64,000 nt of DNA from Candidatus Albibeggiatoa sp. nov. NOAA. GTDB taxonomy: Bacteria > Pseudomonadota > Gammaproteobacteria > Beggiatoales > Beggiatoaceae. Positions 56,465 through 64,000 of the stretch are shown in pieces (positions within the stretch are counted from its first letter, which is position 1; the number at the start of each line of letters is the position of its first letter). The DNA is taken from assembly GCA_025800385.1 (NCBI GenBank), contig JAOXRS010000066.1, positions 186,001 to 250,000 of the forward strand, given 5' to 3'. The notes beneath the pieces are model-generated. The model worked only from the letters and a program-made list of their open reading frames with translations, searched no databases and was not told the origin of the DNA. The translations under genes were made by a program, and so were the position numbers.

Positions 56465-58366
56465 ATGGAAAAATCTTATTTTAGCTATATTTTAATCCCA
56501 ATTTTTTTTGTGGTTGGCACATTTATATGGTGGCTTATAGATATGGAGTTCTTTGACCCAAGCTCTATATTTGGGAATATATACAGTGATTTAGAAATTA
56601 TTCAACAAATTGAACAAGAAATTGGTAAAGAACTTCCTCAAATTGAATTTAATATGGTTACTGCTCATGGTTATGGCTATGGGTATACACTAGATGAGGC
56701 AAACAATGTTATTGGATTAAGTCTATCTGCTTGTGAACTTTCTTATGTTCCTAAAGGCGTTTTTTCACTAAAAAAATTATCAAAGTTATCTCTTTTTGGT
56801 AATGGACTTGACGAAATTCCTTCATCTTTAGGAAAACTACAAAATTTAACAGAATTAAGCCTAAATGCTAACAATTTACAAGAATTACCAATGTCAATTG
56901 GAAAGTTACAAAGCTTAAAGCTTTTAAAATTACAAGGTAATAATTTAACTCAGCTGCCAGCATCATTTGGACAACTTAAAAGTCTGGTTGAGTTGCAATT
57001 ATCCCATAATCACTTAACAGAACTGCCTGCATCGTTTGGACAATTGCAGAACTTAAAGAATCTAAATTTATATGTAAATCAGTTAAATGTTCTGCCTTCT
57101 TCATTTGGCCAGTTACAAGAACTAGATGACTTAACTCTAACTGATAATCAATTAAAGGAATTACCTGCATCATTTGGGCAATTGCAAAATCTGAATTCCT
57201 TGAGTTTAGAACAAAATCAACTTCAAAAGTTACCTGAGTCATTTGGACAGTTACAAAAGCTCAGCTATTTAAGTTTAAAAAATAACCAGCTTACACAATT
57301 ACCTGAATCATTCGGGCAATTAAAGGAACTGTATTTATTATATTTAGATCAGAATAAACTAACAGAATTGCCATTCTCGTTGGAGAAACTTCAAAGGTTA
57401 GATAAGCTACATATACATAGTAATCAACTGCAAAAACTCCCTGAATCATTAGGAAAATTAGAAAAGTTACATCAGATTTATGCAGAATATAATGAGCTTA
57501 AAGAATTGCCCGAATCATTGGGAGGGTTAAAAAGTTTAACATCTTTTGAACTTAATAATAATCAACTGAAAACATTACCAGCGAGTTTAGGACAATTACA
57601 AAATTTGTCTTCTTTAGACTTAGATGATAATCAGTTGAAAGAATTACCTACATCTTTAAAAAAATTAAAAAAACTAATTTCATTAAGCATAGAAAGAAAT
57701 CAACTTGAAGAGCTACCTGAGTGGTTCTATGAACTAAAAAATCTGGGCTATTTATATATAAATGGCAACCAGTTAAAAAGATTGTCTGAGTCATTTGGAC
57801 AGCTTCAACAGTTACGTCGTTTACGCCTACAGAATAACCAATTGCAAGAATTACCAACCTCTATAGGACAATTACAAAAACTTGAAGAATTACATGTGGA
57901 TGGTAATCAGTTACAAACAATCCCTGCATCATTAGGGCAATTATCTACTCTAACGGAACTATATTTAAGTAAGAATCAATTAGAAAAAATACCCTCATCT
58001 TTTGGGCAATTAGAAAATTTAAGATATTTGGATTTAAGTAATAATCAATTAGCAGAATTTCCTGCATCTCTTGGAAAATTATCTGTAAGATATTTAAACT
58101 TAGGCAATAACCAGTTAACAACACTTCCGACATTTCTTTGGCAATTGAAAAACGTACATGCAGTACAACTAAGTCATAATAAAATCAAACAACTAAAGAA
58201 AGACGTATTACTTCTAAACTTAGATATTGTTTGGGATGATGATTACATCTCAAGGGGTCTATCAGTAGCAAATAATCCTCTCATCTCACCTCCAGTCAAA
58301 CTCATTCAACAAGAACAACAGGAAGCCATTCGCGATTATTTTAAAAGGCAGGATAAAGGAGAGTAG
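56465..58366 (+). CDS. Leucine-rich-repeat protein with N-terminal membrane helix
   Basis: 633 residues. One transmembrane helix (about 7-25), a short linker, then about 22 LRRs of 23 residues (about 84-590; consensus LxxLxLxxNQLxxLPxSFGQLQN) of the ROCO-like class, and a C-terminal cap NPLISPPVKLIQQEQQEAI then YFKRQ. That cap is the one that precedes the Roc GTPase domain in ROCO proteins, but here the protein ends. The repeats probably bind proteins on one side of the inner membrane. It is flanked by long spacers and has no operon partners. The highly repetitive DNA makes repeat-number variation likely. Confidence 0.85.
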   Translation: MEKSYFSYILIPIFFVVGTFIWWLIDMEFFDPSSIFGNIYSDLEIIQQIEQEIGKELPQIEFNMVTAHGYGYGYTLDEANNVIGLSLSACELSYVPKGVFSLKKLSKLSLFGNGLDEIPSSLGKLQNLTELSLNANNLQELPMSIGKLQSLKLLKLQGNNLTQLPASFGQLKSLVELQLSHNHLTELPASFGQLQNLKNLNLYVNQLNVLPSSFGQLQELDDLTLTDNQLKELPASFGQLQNLNSLSLEQNQLQKLPESFGQLQKLSYLSLKNNQLTQLPESFGQLKELYLLYLDQNKLTELPFSLEKLQRLDKLHIHSNQLQKLPESLGKLEKLHQIYAEYNELKELPESLGGLKSLTSFELNNNQLKTLPASLGQLQNLSSLDLDDNQLKELPTSLKKLKKLISLSIERNQLEELPEWFYELKNLGYLYINGNQLKRLSESFGQLQQLRRLRLQNNQLQELPTSIGQLQKLEELHVDGNQLQTIPASLGQLSTLTELYLSKNQLEKIPSSFGQLENLRYLDLSNNQLAEFPASLGKLSVRYLNLGNNQLTTLPTFLWQLKNVHAVQLSHNKIKQLKKDVLLLNLDIVWDDDYISRGLSVANNPLISPPVKLIQQEQQEAIRDYFKRQDKGE

Positions 58367-58382
58367 GTATTACAAATAAAAA

Positions 58383-58565
58383 CTATTCTGGCTTTTGAAT
58401 CCAAATTCTATCCCGTAATGATTCATCAGGCTGAGCTTCAATTAGCTTTTAGCGTTGCTGGTTGGCTGCTTTTTCAGCTTCTTCTTGGGTAGCATATTCA
58501 GCAATAAGATAATCTTTACGGGAAAATGTGTCATAACCATATAACTTCCAAGTTGATTGACACAT
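58383..58565 (-). pseudogene. Small protein gene with in-frame TAA
   Basis: From ATG 58565 the frame reads MCQSTWKLYGYDTF...EAEKAANQQR, then a TAA at 58449-58451, and continues in the same frame KLIEAQPDESLRDRIWIQKPE to a TAG at 58383-58385. Composition and register on both sides look like one protein of about 60 residues, so the TAA appears to split a once intact gene. It may instead be a sequencing error, or a shortened functional protein of 38 residues. No homologue is known to me. Confidence 0.5.
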
Positions 58566-58586
58566 TAGTAAACCACCTAAAAATGA

Positions 58587-59066
58587 CTAATCATCCTCAC
58601 GCTTATACTCACCTTCAATAATCACAGGCTGGTGAGGCTTAGGTTGTTTACGTCGGTCTCGTCGGCCAAAGGTTTCATCTTGGTTAGGTACATCGCCCAT
58701 TGCTTGCACTTGAATGCGGTGACCCAACCAACGTGCAATAAAACGGCGCGGCATAGGAAATAAAAACAAAAAGCCAATACTGTCAGTGAAAAATCCCGGT
58801 GTCACTAATAAAAAGCCGCTGGCAATAATCAAAATCCCCTCTAGTAGTGGTTCAGTAGGGGCTTGGCCTTGTTGCATCATCAATTGGGCACGTTGTAAAG
58901 TCAATGTACCTTGGGCTTTTAACAGCTTTGTACCGATAACAGCGGTGACCACAATAAATAACAGCGTAGGCAACACGCCAATCATGCCACCCACTAAAAT
59001 AAAGAAATAAATCTCAACAACGGGAACTAGAATAAATAACAGTAGCAAACCATGCGATAAGTTCAT
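58587..59066 (-). CDS. fxsA: FxsA-family membrane protein
   Basis: 159 residues from the ATG at 59066, chosen over the upstream frame start at 59126, which gives an implausible leader. About four hydrophobic segments, with the FxsA profile VEIYFFILVGGMIGVLPTLLFIVVTAVIG and GILIIASGFLLVTPGFFTD. E. coli FxsA suppresses exclusion of T7 by the F plasmid; the cellular role is poorly known. It is divergent from cutA with starts 46 bases apart. The C-terminal tail is rich in Arg and Lys. Confidence 0.85.
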   Translation of the reverse strand: MNLSHGLLLLFILVPVVEIYFFILVGGMIGVLPTLLFIVVTAVIGTKLLKAQGTLTLQRAQLMMQQGQAPTEPLLEGILIIASGFLLVTPGFFTDSIGFLFLFPMPRRFIARWLGHRIQVQAMGDVPNQDETFGRRDRRKQPKPHQPVIIEGEYKREDD

Positions 59067-59111
59067 TAGAATATGCCGATTGTATATAAAAAGATAATAA
59101 GTGAACCCATA

Positions 59112-59441
59112 ATGCCTGAATATCAAGTGCTATTTAACACCTGTCCAGACCTCAATACTGCCCAAGATATTGCAAAAGTCCTGTTAGAAAAGCATCTTGC
59201 TGCATGTATTAATATTGTGCCACAAATCCAATCGATGTACGAATGGAAAGGTGAAATCGTCACTGATACAGAATTACTACTTATCATCAAAACACAAGCA
59301 AAACACTATGCAAGCATTGAAAAGCTATTGATGGAACTACATCCTTATGAAGTGCCAGAATTAATCGCTTTACCAATTAATGCAGGTTTACCCAGCTATT
59401 TAGATTGGATTCAATCTGTGACTGAAAAGGATGCCGAATGA
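59112..59441 (+). CDS. cutA: Divalent-cation tolerance protein CutA
   Basis: 109 residues from the ATG at 59112, the family length; the frame also starts at 59073 but gives an unlikely leader. Small trimeric ferredoxin-like protein with YQVLFNTCPDLNTAQ, LLEKHLAACINIVPQIQSMYEWKGEI and LMELHPYEVPELIALPI, all typical. Linked to copper and other metal tolerance in E. coli. It overlaps dsbD by four bases (ATGA), as in E. coli where cutA neighbours dsbD. Confidence 0.93.
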   Translation: MPEYQVLFNTCPDLNTAQDIAKVLLEKHLAACINIVPQIQSMYEWKGEIVTDTELLLIIKTQAKHYASIEKLLMELHPYEVPELIALPINAGLPSYLDWIQSVTEKDAE

Positions 59442-61741
59442 GAATTTTTCTATTATTACTAATGTGTTTGAGTTGGACAGCTCAAGCCAATGATTTTTTA
59501 AATGTGAATCAGGCCTTTATTGTAGAAAGTGAGGCTGTTGATGCACAAAAACTGAGGTTTACATGGCAAATTGCTCCAGAGTATTTTCTTTATAAGGATA
59601 AATTTCAAGTTCATAGCCGCAGCAAAGATGTTGAACTGGGTGAACCCAACTTACCCATGGGTGAGATCAAACCCGATGATTTTTTTGGTGATTTAGAAAT
59701 CTATCGGCAGCAAGTACAATTTGAAGTACCTATTATTCAAAATCCCGCACAATTAGATCAAATCCGAGTCGAAGTCATTGCTCAAGGCTGTCCACCCAAT
59801 GCAGAAAACTGTTACCCATCATATCGGCAAACGCTCACTATTACATTGCCCATAGAAACAGTTGAAACAACCGAGCTAGCAACAAAATCCGCACCTATTT
59901 TTAATTTAGATCAAATTGAAGCCAAACCTTTATCTAGCATCCAATCCTTGTTTGAAGACAATACCCCTTTTAATACCAGTGGTGACGATCAGTTTTTAGA
60001 CCCAGAAATTGCGTTCCAGTTTTCAGCCGAATTACTGGATGGGAAAATTTTAGCGTATTGGCAGCTTAAAAAAGGCTATTATTTATATCGAAAAAGCTTT
60101 GATTTTCAGGCTTTAAATGGAGTGCAATTAGGTACGTTTGAATTGCCTGATGGTGAAATGAAAGACGACCCCACTTATGGGCAAACTGAAGTTTATTATT
60201 ATAGCGTTGTCGCGAATATCCCGATTGAAAATACCAATGGCCAAGATAAAGTACGTTTAAAAGCTTCTTATCAAGGCTGTGCGGAGGCAGGTTTGTGTTA
60301 TCCGCCTACTTCAAAAGTAGTTGATATTGATTTAAACACAGGTGCAGTCAGTTTTATCGTAGAAGAAGACATTGAGCAAGACACTGAATCATCAAGTCCA
60401 GCACCCGCTTCCAATAATATTAAAACCCAATCAGAACAAGATCGTATCGCTAGCTTATTATCAAGCAACAACATGTTATATGTAATTTTAGCCTTTTTCG
60501 GGTTTGGTTTATTGCTCTCTCTTACCCCTTGCGTTTTCCCAATGATTCCAATTTTATCAGGCATCATCGTTGGTCAAGGCGATCAAGTCACCACAGGTCG
60601 TGCATTTATTATGTCGTTGACCTATGTATTAGCGATGGCGTTAACCTACACCACATTTGGTGTCATCACAGGTTTAATCGGACAAAATTTACAATTGGTT
60701 TTCCAAAATCCTTACGTGTTAGTCAGTTTTGCATTGGTATTTGTTGCACTGTCTTTATCCATGTTTGGTTTTTATGAATTACAACTTCCGTCTTTCCTAC
60801 AATCCAAATTAACCGAAGCCAGCAATAAACAAAAAGGCGGTACATTGATCGGTGTGAGCATCATGGGCGTGTTGTCTGCGTTAATTGTAGGCCCTTGTGT
60901 AGCCGCGCCGTTGGCAGGAGCATTAATTTACATTGGTCAAACAGGTGATGCAGTTTTAGGCGGCTTAGCTTTGTTTGCCATGAGCATGGGCATGGGTGTC
61001 CCACTACTATTAATTGGTACATCAGCAGGCCACTTATTACCACATTCCGGTGCATGGATGAACAATGTCAAAGCAGTGTTCGGTGTGCTATTGTTAGCAG
61101 TAGCGATCTGGATGGTTGAACGGGTATTTCCTGCACAAGTGATAATGTTATTGTGGGCGACTTTATTTATTCTATCAGCGGTATACATGGGTATTTTTGA
61201 CAAATTGCCTGTTGATGTGGCGTGGTCAGGGCGTTTGCAAAAAGGCTTGTCGATTATCCTATTTATTTACGGTGTATTCTTGATGATTGGCGCAGCCAGT
61301 GGTAGCAATAATCCATTAAAACCATTGGAAAAATTTGCGGGTTCTGGTTCAGCAGTGATGAGTGAACAAAAAGGCCTTGTGTTTCAGCAAATCAAAGGGG
61401 TAGAGCAGCTAGATCAAGCTCTTGCCAGCGCAAAAGCCCAGCAAAAATATGTAATGTTGGATTTTTATGCAGATTGGTGCGTGTCGTGTAAAGAAATGGA
61501 ACACCTGACTTTCACTGATAAAGGTGTGCAAGATTTACTCAAAGATGCGGTTTTATTACAAGCCGATGTAACACCAAATGATGCACAAGATAAGGCATTA
61601 TATAAGCGGTTTGGCATTTTTGGCCCCCCTGCTATTATCTTTTATCATCCAGATGGCCGTGAATTGAACCCATATCGTGTGGTTGGGTTTATGCCTGCTG
61701 ACGATTTCCGCCAACATTTATCACAGGTACATGCCTCATGA
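59438..61741 (+). CDS. dsbD: Thiol:disulfide interchange protein DsbD with two N-terminal domains
   Basis: Carries electrons from cytoplasmic thioredoxin to periplasmic DsbC/CcmG-type partners. 767 residues, about 200 longer than E. coli DsbD. After a signal peptide (1-17) there are two consecutive nDsbD-like domains: the first (about 20-145) has C118 and C125 in QGCPPNAENCYPSYRQ, the second (about 185-300) has C281 and C287 in QGCAEAGLCYPPTSK. The membrane domain (about 340-620) has its active Cys pair C365 (LTPCVFPM) and C487 (VGPCVAAP). The C-terminal thioredoxin domain (640-767) has WCVSC at 680-684. All active cysteines are present. It overlaps tlpA-like by 4 bases. Confidence 0.94.
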   Translation: MRIFLLLLMCLSWTAQANDFLNVNQAFIVESEAVDAQKLRFTWQIAPEYFLYKDKFQVHSRSKDVELGEPNLPMGEIKPDDFFGDLEIYRQQVQFEVPIIQNPAQLDQIRVEVIAQGCPPNAENCYPSYRQTLTITLPIETVETTELATKSAPIFNLDQIEAKPLSSIQSLFEDNTPFNTSGDDQFLDPEIAFQFSAELLDGKILAYWQLKKGYYLYRKSFDFQALNGVQLGTFELPDGEMKDDPTYGQTEVYYYSVVANIPIENTNGQDKVRLKASYQGCAEAGLCYPPTSKVVDIDLNTGAVSFIVEEDIEQDTESSSPAPASNNIKTQSEQDRIASLLSSNNMLYVILAFFGFGLLLSLTPCVFPMIPILSGIIVGQGDQVTTGRAFIMSLTYVLAMALTYTTFGVITGLIGQNLQLVFQNPYVLVSFALVFVALSLSMFGFYELQLPSFLQSKLTEASNKQKGGTLIGVSIMGVLSALIVGPCVAAPLAGALIYIGQTGDAVLGGLALFAMSMGMGVPLLLIGTSAGHLLPHSGAWMNNVKAVFGVLLLAVAIWMVERVFPAQVIMLLWATLFILSAVYMGIFDKLPVDVAWSGRLQKGLSIILFIYGVFLMIGAASGSNNPLKPLEKFAGSGSAVMSEQKGLVFQQIKGVEQLDQALASAKAQQKYVMLDFYADWCVSCKEMEHLTFTDKGVQDLLKDAVLLQADVTPNDAQDKALYKRFGIFGPPAIIFYHPDGRELNPYRVVGFMPADDFRQHLSQVHAS

Positions 61742-62271
61742 AAATGCTTCATTTTGCTATCATTTTTGCCATGCTCACAGTGACTTTAATCGTAACAAAT
61801 GTGATGCTAGCACAACAATCACGCGAGCTAAATGTCAAAGTCGACTCACAGCAATTAGCCCCAAGCTTTTCATTACCTGATTTACAGGGAGTTACTCGCC
61901 ATAGTAGCGAATGGTCAGGGAAAATTGTGATTGTGAATTTCTGGGCGAGTTGGTGTCCGCCTTGTATTCGTGAAATTCCGGGGTTTATACGTTTACAAGA
62001 TAAATATGCGGAACAGGTGCAATTTGTTGGGATTGCATTGGATCAGAAAGCACCCGTTGAAGCATTTGTTGAACGTATGCAGATGAATTACCCGACTTTA
62101 CAAACAGAACGTAAAGGGGTGAGCTTGTCTAAAGAGTTTGGTAATCGACGTGGTGGTTTGCCATTTACCGCAATTGTAAATACTGATGGTACAGTGGTGA
62201 CGCGGCATTTAGGTGAGTTACCAGAAGCAAAACTCGATGCTGTCATTCAACAATTGATTGCAGCAAAATAA
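61738..62271 (+). CDS. TlpA/ResA-like periplasmic thioredoxin
   Basis: 177 residues: an N-terminal signal anchor (about 1-24) and a thioredoxin fold with WCPPC in NFWASWCPPCIREIPGF, then GLPFTAIVNTDG. Such proteins reduce or isomerise disulfides, or serve cytochrome c maturation, and are natural partners of DsbD. It overlaps dsbD by four bases, giving the unit cutA-dsbD-tlpA, which ends at a terminator hairpin. Confidence 0.9.
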   Translation: MKMLHFAIIFAMLTVTLIVTNVMLAQQSRELNVKVDSQQLAPSFSLPDLQGVTRHSSEWSGKIVIVNFWASWCPPCIREIPGFIRLQDKYAEQVQFVGIALDQKAPVEAFVERMQMNYPTLQTERKGVSLSKEFGNRRGGLPFTAIVNTDGTVVTRHLGELPEAKLDAVIQQLIAAK

Positions 62272-62276
62272 CAAAT

Positions 62277-62324
62277 AAGCCTCTGAGAAAGATTCATACA
62301 ATTGCTCAGAGGTTTGTTTGATTG
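62277..62324 (+). terminator. Terminator of the cutA-dsbD-tlpA unit
   Basis: AAGCCTCTGAG (62277-62287) pairs with CTCAGAGGTTT (62305-62315), 8 perfect central pairs plus one G-T and two outer A-T, loop 17, followed by GTTTGATT. It starts 6 bases after the stop. Confidence 0.75.
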
Positions 62325-62411
62325 CAGATCACATATGGCTAATGACTAGTATCACTATATTCAATTGGATTTTGCTATTATGGAGTTCAGCTTTTTCAAA
62401 GGATGGTTACA

Positions 62412-64000
62412 ATGTTATTGGCTCTTGAATTGATGGCGGGGACTTACCTTGGTTTGAGAGTATTAGATTTTTATCGGAGACGTAAGAAAAAAACACATAC
62501 ACCAAAAACAGATATTTCATCTGAATCAACCTCAGAAGCATCCACTTCAAATCATTACATCAAAACCAGTAGTCTTGCACTGTTCACCTCATCCTTATTT
62601 ACAGTCACCAGCACCGCCTCTCCCATTTTACGCGCTACTAACATTATTCTCCTTACTTACACCAGCAGTCCGATTCTAAAACAAGCTGAACAATCAATTA
62701 TTCAAGACAAAAAAATCAAAAACGATTTACTCAATGGTTTGGTCATTATCGGTTCTGTGGCGACAGGTGCGTATTTTACCGCTGCGTTGATTATGCTGAT
62801 TTATCATGCTGGGAGTAAAGCCTTAACCAAGACTCAACATCGCTCGGAGAAAATGTTGACTGATATTTTTCAAAATCAACCGACTACTGCTTGGATTATA
62901 CAAGGTGATACTGAAATTGAAGTGGCGTATCAAGATATTCAAGTCAACGATATTGTGGTGGTGAATACGGGTGAAGTGATACCGATTGATGGCGTGATTA
63001 TCCAAGGTGAAGCAATGGTCGACCAGCATACTTTAACTGGTGAATCGATGCCTGCTGCTAAAAAAACGGGCGAGCAAGTATTTGCAACCACGTTGGTATT
63101 AAGCGGGCGAATTTATATCAAAGTAGAAAAATCAGGCAATGATACGGTTGCAGCGAAAATCAGTCACACTTTAGATAATATGCTTGATTTTAAAACTGAT
63201 GTGCAACTTGTAGGCGAGAAATGGGCGGATAAAGTGGCTGTTCCCTTGTTAGCTCTAGGTGCAGCGGCATTTCCATTTATTGGCCTGTCTCCTACTTTAG
63301 CTATTTTGTATGCCAGTCCGGGAAATATCTTCCGTTTTTGTGGCTCACTACTCACTTTGAATCATTTAATCGTTGCTTCTCGCAATGGGATTTTAGTCAA
63401 AGAAGGGGCGGCATTAGAAAAGCTTACCCATATCGATACAGTAATTTTTGATAAAACAGGCACATTAACCGAAAGTCAGCCCGAAGTGGGTGAGATTATT
63501 ATTTATCATCCATCTTATACAGAAAAGCAAGTACTTAATTATGCCTTAATTGCTGAATATAAAATGACTCACCCGATTGCTCAAGCGATTCAGAACAAAG
63601 CCGAGGAATGGGATTTGCCCATGCCTGAAGTGGATTATTCAGAATATAAAATGGGCTATGGCATCAAAGCCAGTTTTGACAATCAATCGATTTGGGTCGG
63701 CAGTATTTCATTTCTAAAAATGGAAAGGGTTGCTATTCCTGAGAATTTAGAACAAAACTTAATCGAAACTTATCAGGGGCATTCGATGGTGATGGTGGCA
63801 GTCGATGGTGAATTGATTGGTGCAATGGAAATTCATTTTAAAGTGCGCCCAGAAGTAACAAACTTAATTGATGGATTACGTAAACGTGGCATCAAACATA
63901 TTTCGATTTTGTCAGGTGATAATGCTGCACCGACTCGTCATTTAGCTGAAGCAATTCATGCCGATAGTTATTTTCATAATATTCTGCCTGAAGATAAAGC
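62412..64000 (+). CDS. P1B-type metal-transport-like P-type ATPase, CPC motif absent (3' end outside window)
   Basis: 529 codons from the ATG at 62412 (AAAGGA upstream) remain open to the window end. There is no N-terminal HMA domain; instead a Ser/Thr-rich, Lys/Arg-rich segment (about 24-50) lies before the helices. P-type signatures: TGES at 209-212, DKTGTLT at 347-353 with phospho-Asp347, the P1B nucleotide-domain HP pair at 387-388 (TMTHPIAQAIQ) and SGDN at 501-504. In the helix just before the ATPase core, where P1B pumps carry CPC, it reads ASPGNIFRF (S302-P303-G304), so the canonical metal cysteines are missing. Substrate unclear. GDGxND and the final helices are beyond the window. Confidence 0.9.
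   Translation, partial: MLLALELMAGTYLGLRVLDFYRRRKKKTHTPKTDISSESTSEASTSNHYIKTSSLALFTSSLFTVTSTASPILRATNIILLTYTSSPILKQAEQSIIQDKKIKNDLLNGLVIIGSVATGAYFTAALIMLIYHAGSKALTKTQHRSEKMLTDIFQNQPTTAWIIQGDTEIEVAYQDIQVNDIVVVNTGEVIPIDGVIIQGEAMVDQHTLTGESMPAAKKTGEQVFATTLVLSGRIYIKVEKSGNDTVAAKISHTLDNMLDFKTDVQLVGEKWADKVAVPLLALGAAAFPFIGLSPTLAILYASPGNIFRFCGSLLTLNHLIVASRNGILVKEGAALEKLTHIDTVIFDKTGTLTESQPEVGEIIIYHPSYTEKQVLNYALIAEYKMTHPIAQAIQNKAEEWDLPMPEVDYSEYKMGYGIKASFDNQSIWVGSISFLKMERVAIPENLEQNLIETYQGHSMVMVAVDGELIGAMEIHFKVRPEVTNLIDGLRKRGIKHISILSGDNAAPTRHLAEAIHADSYFHNILPEDK

Noticed and set aside
56465-58366. Tandem DNA repeat or CRISPR-like array
   Set aside because: The periodicity (about 69 bases) is that of codon-level leucine-rich repeats in one open frame with variable sequence, not identical repeats with spacers.

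Overview
The window reads as chromosome of an AT-rich, respiring gammaproteobacterium. Its genes include bacterial-type N-degron transferases (aat plus bpt), MetX/MetW methionine synthesis, a NapF ferredoxin, rubredoxin, type II secretion pseudopilins, FbpABC ferric uptake, PerM-type and FxsA membrane proteins, and many PAS/GGDEF/histidine-kinase sensors. The low-GC codon use, scattered single-copy secretion genes and LRR/pentapeptide/MORN repeat proteins resemble Thiotrichales such as Beggiatoa. That placement is an inference from content, not from a marker-gene comparison. I see no rRNA, tRNA, CRISPR array, insertion sequence, prophage or plasmid replication gene.

Layout. 1-8.7 kb: a truncated RNase T2 gene, an orphan MotB/ZorB-like protein, citrate synthase, gspH-gspI, a periplasmic binding protein with a small membrane protein, and trpA-rlmB. 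8.7-14.3 kb: a GlcD-type oxidase, an unlisted 54-residue rubredoxin gene, and ferric uptake genes fbpA and fbpB separated by an opposite-strand protein of unknown function. 14.3-17.4 kb: a probable partner-switching cassette in the order CBS-PP2C phosphatase, STAS antagonist, diguanylate cyclase. 17.6-21.1 kb: a secreted protein, napF, a Cys-rich protein, and the small gene-aat-bpt unit. 21.3-27.3 kb: a PhnD-like binding protein, a hybrid kinase with a very His-rich sensor domain, and a convergent kinase with three receivers. 27.5-36.5 kb: an ABC ATPase, a pRiA4b ORF-3-like protein, a MORN lipoprotein, argG, YceI, a small cytochrome c, a CBS protein and a TonB-dependent receptor.

36.6-44.5 kb: a PerM-type transporter, LysR regulator, hemB, def, a GcvR-like ACT protein, gspG, cysE with a Cys-rich tail, a Met/Gln-rich periplasmic protein and a DUF4389 protein. 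44.7-49.5 kb: metX-metW, fbpC and a small membrane peptide coupled to gabD. 49.5-58.6 kb: a GlcG/HbpS-like protein, a pentapeptide-repeat membrane protein, two acyltransferase-like membrane proteins, an epimerase divergent from gspL, a large LRR protein, and a small gene interrupted by an in-frame stop. 58.6-64 kb: fxsA divergent from a tightly overlapped cutA-dsbD-tlpA unit, then a P1B-type ATPase that runs off the end of the window.

How the genes connect. Iron uptake (fbpA, fbpB and fbpC at separate loci, with a TonB receptor and an ABC ATPase) and type II secretion (gspH, gspI, gspG, gspL at three loci) are both dispersed. Sulfur-amino-acid synthesis appears as cysE and metXW. Periplasmic thiol chemistry (DsbD with two N-terminal domains, TlpA) lies beside metal handling (CutA, P-type ATPase). 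The least ordinary items are the P1B-like ATPase lacking the CPC motif, the double-headed DsbD, the His-rich sensor kinase, the partner-switch/c-di-GMP cassette and the CysE Cys tail.
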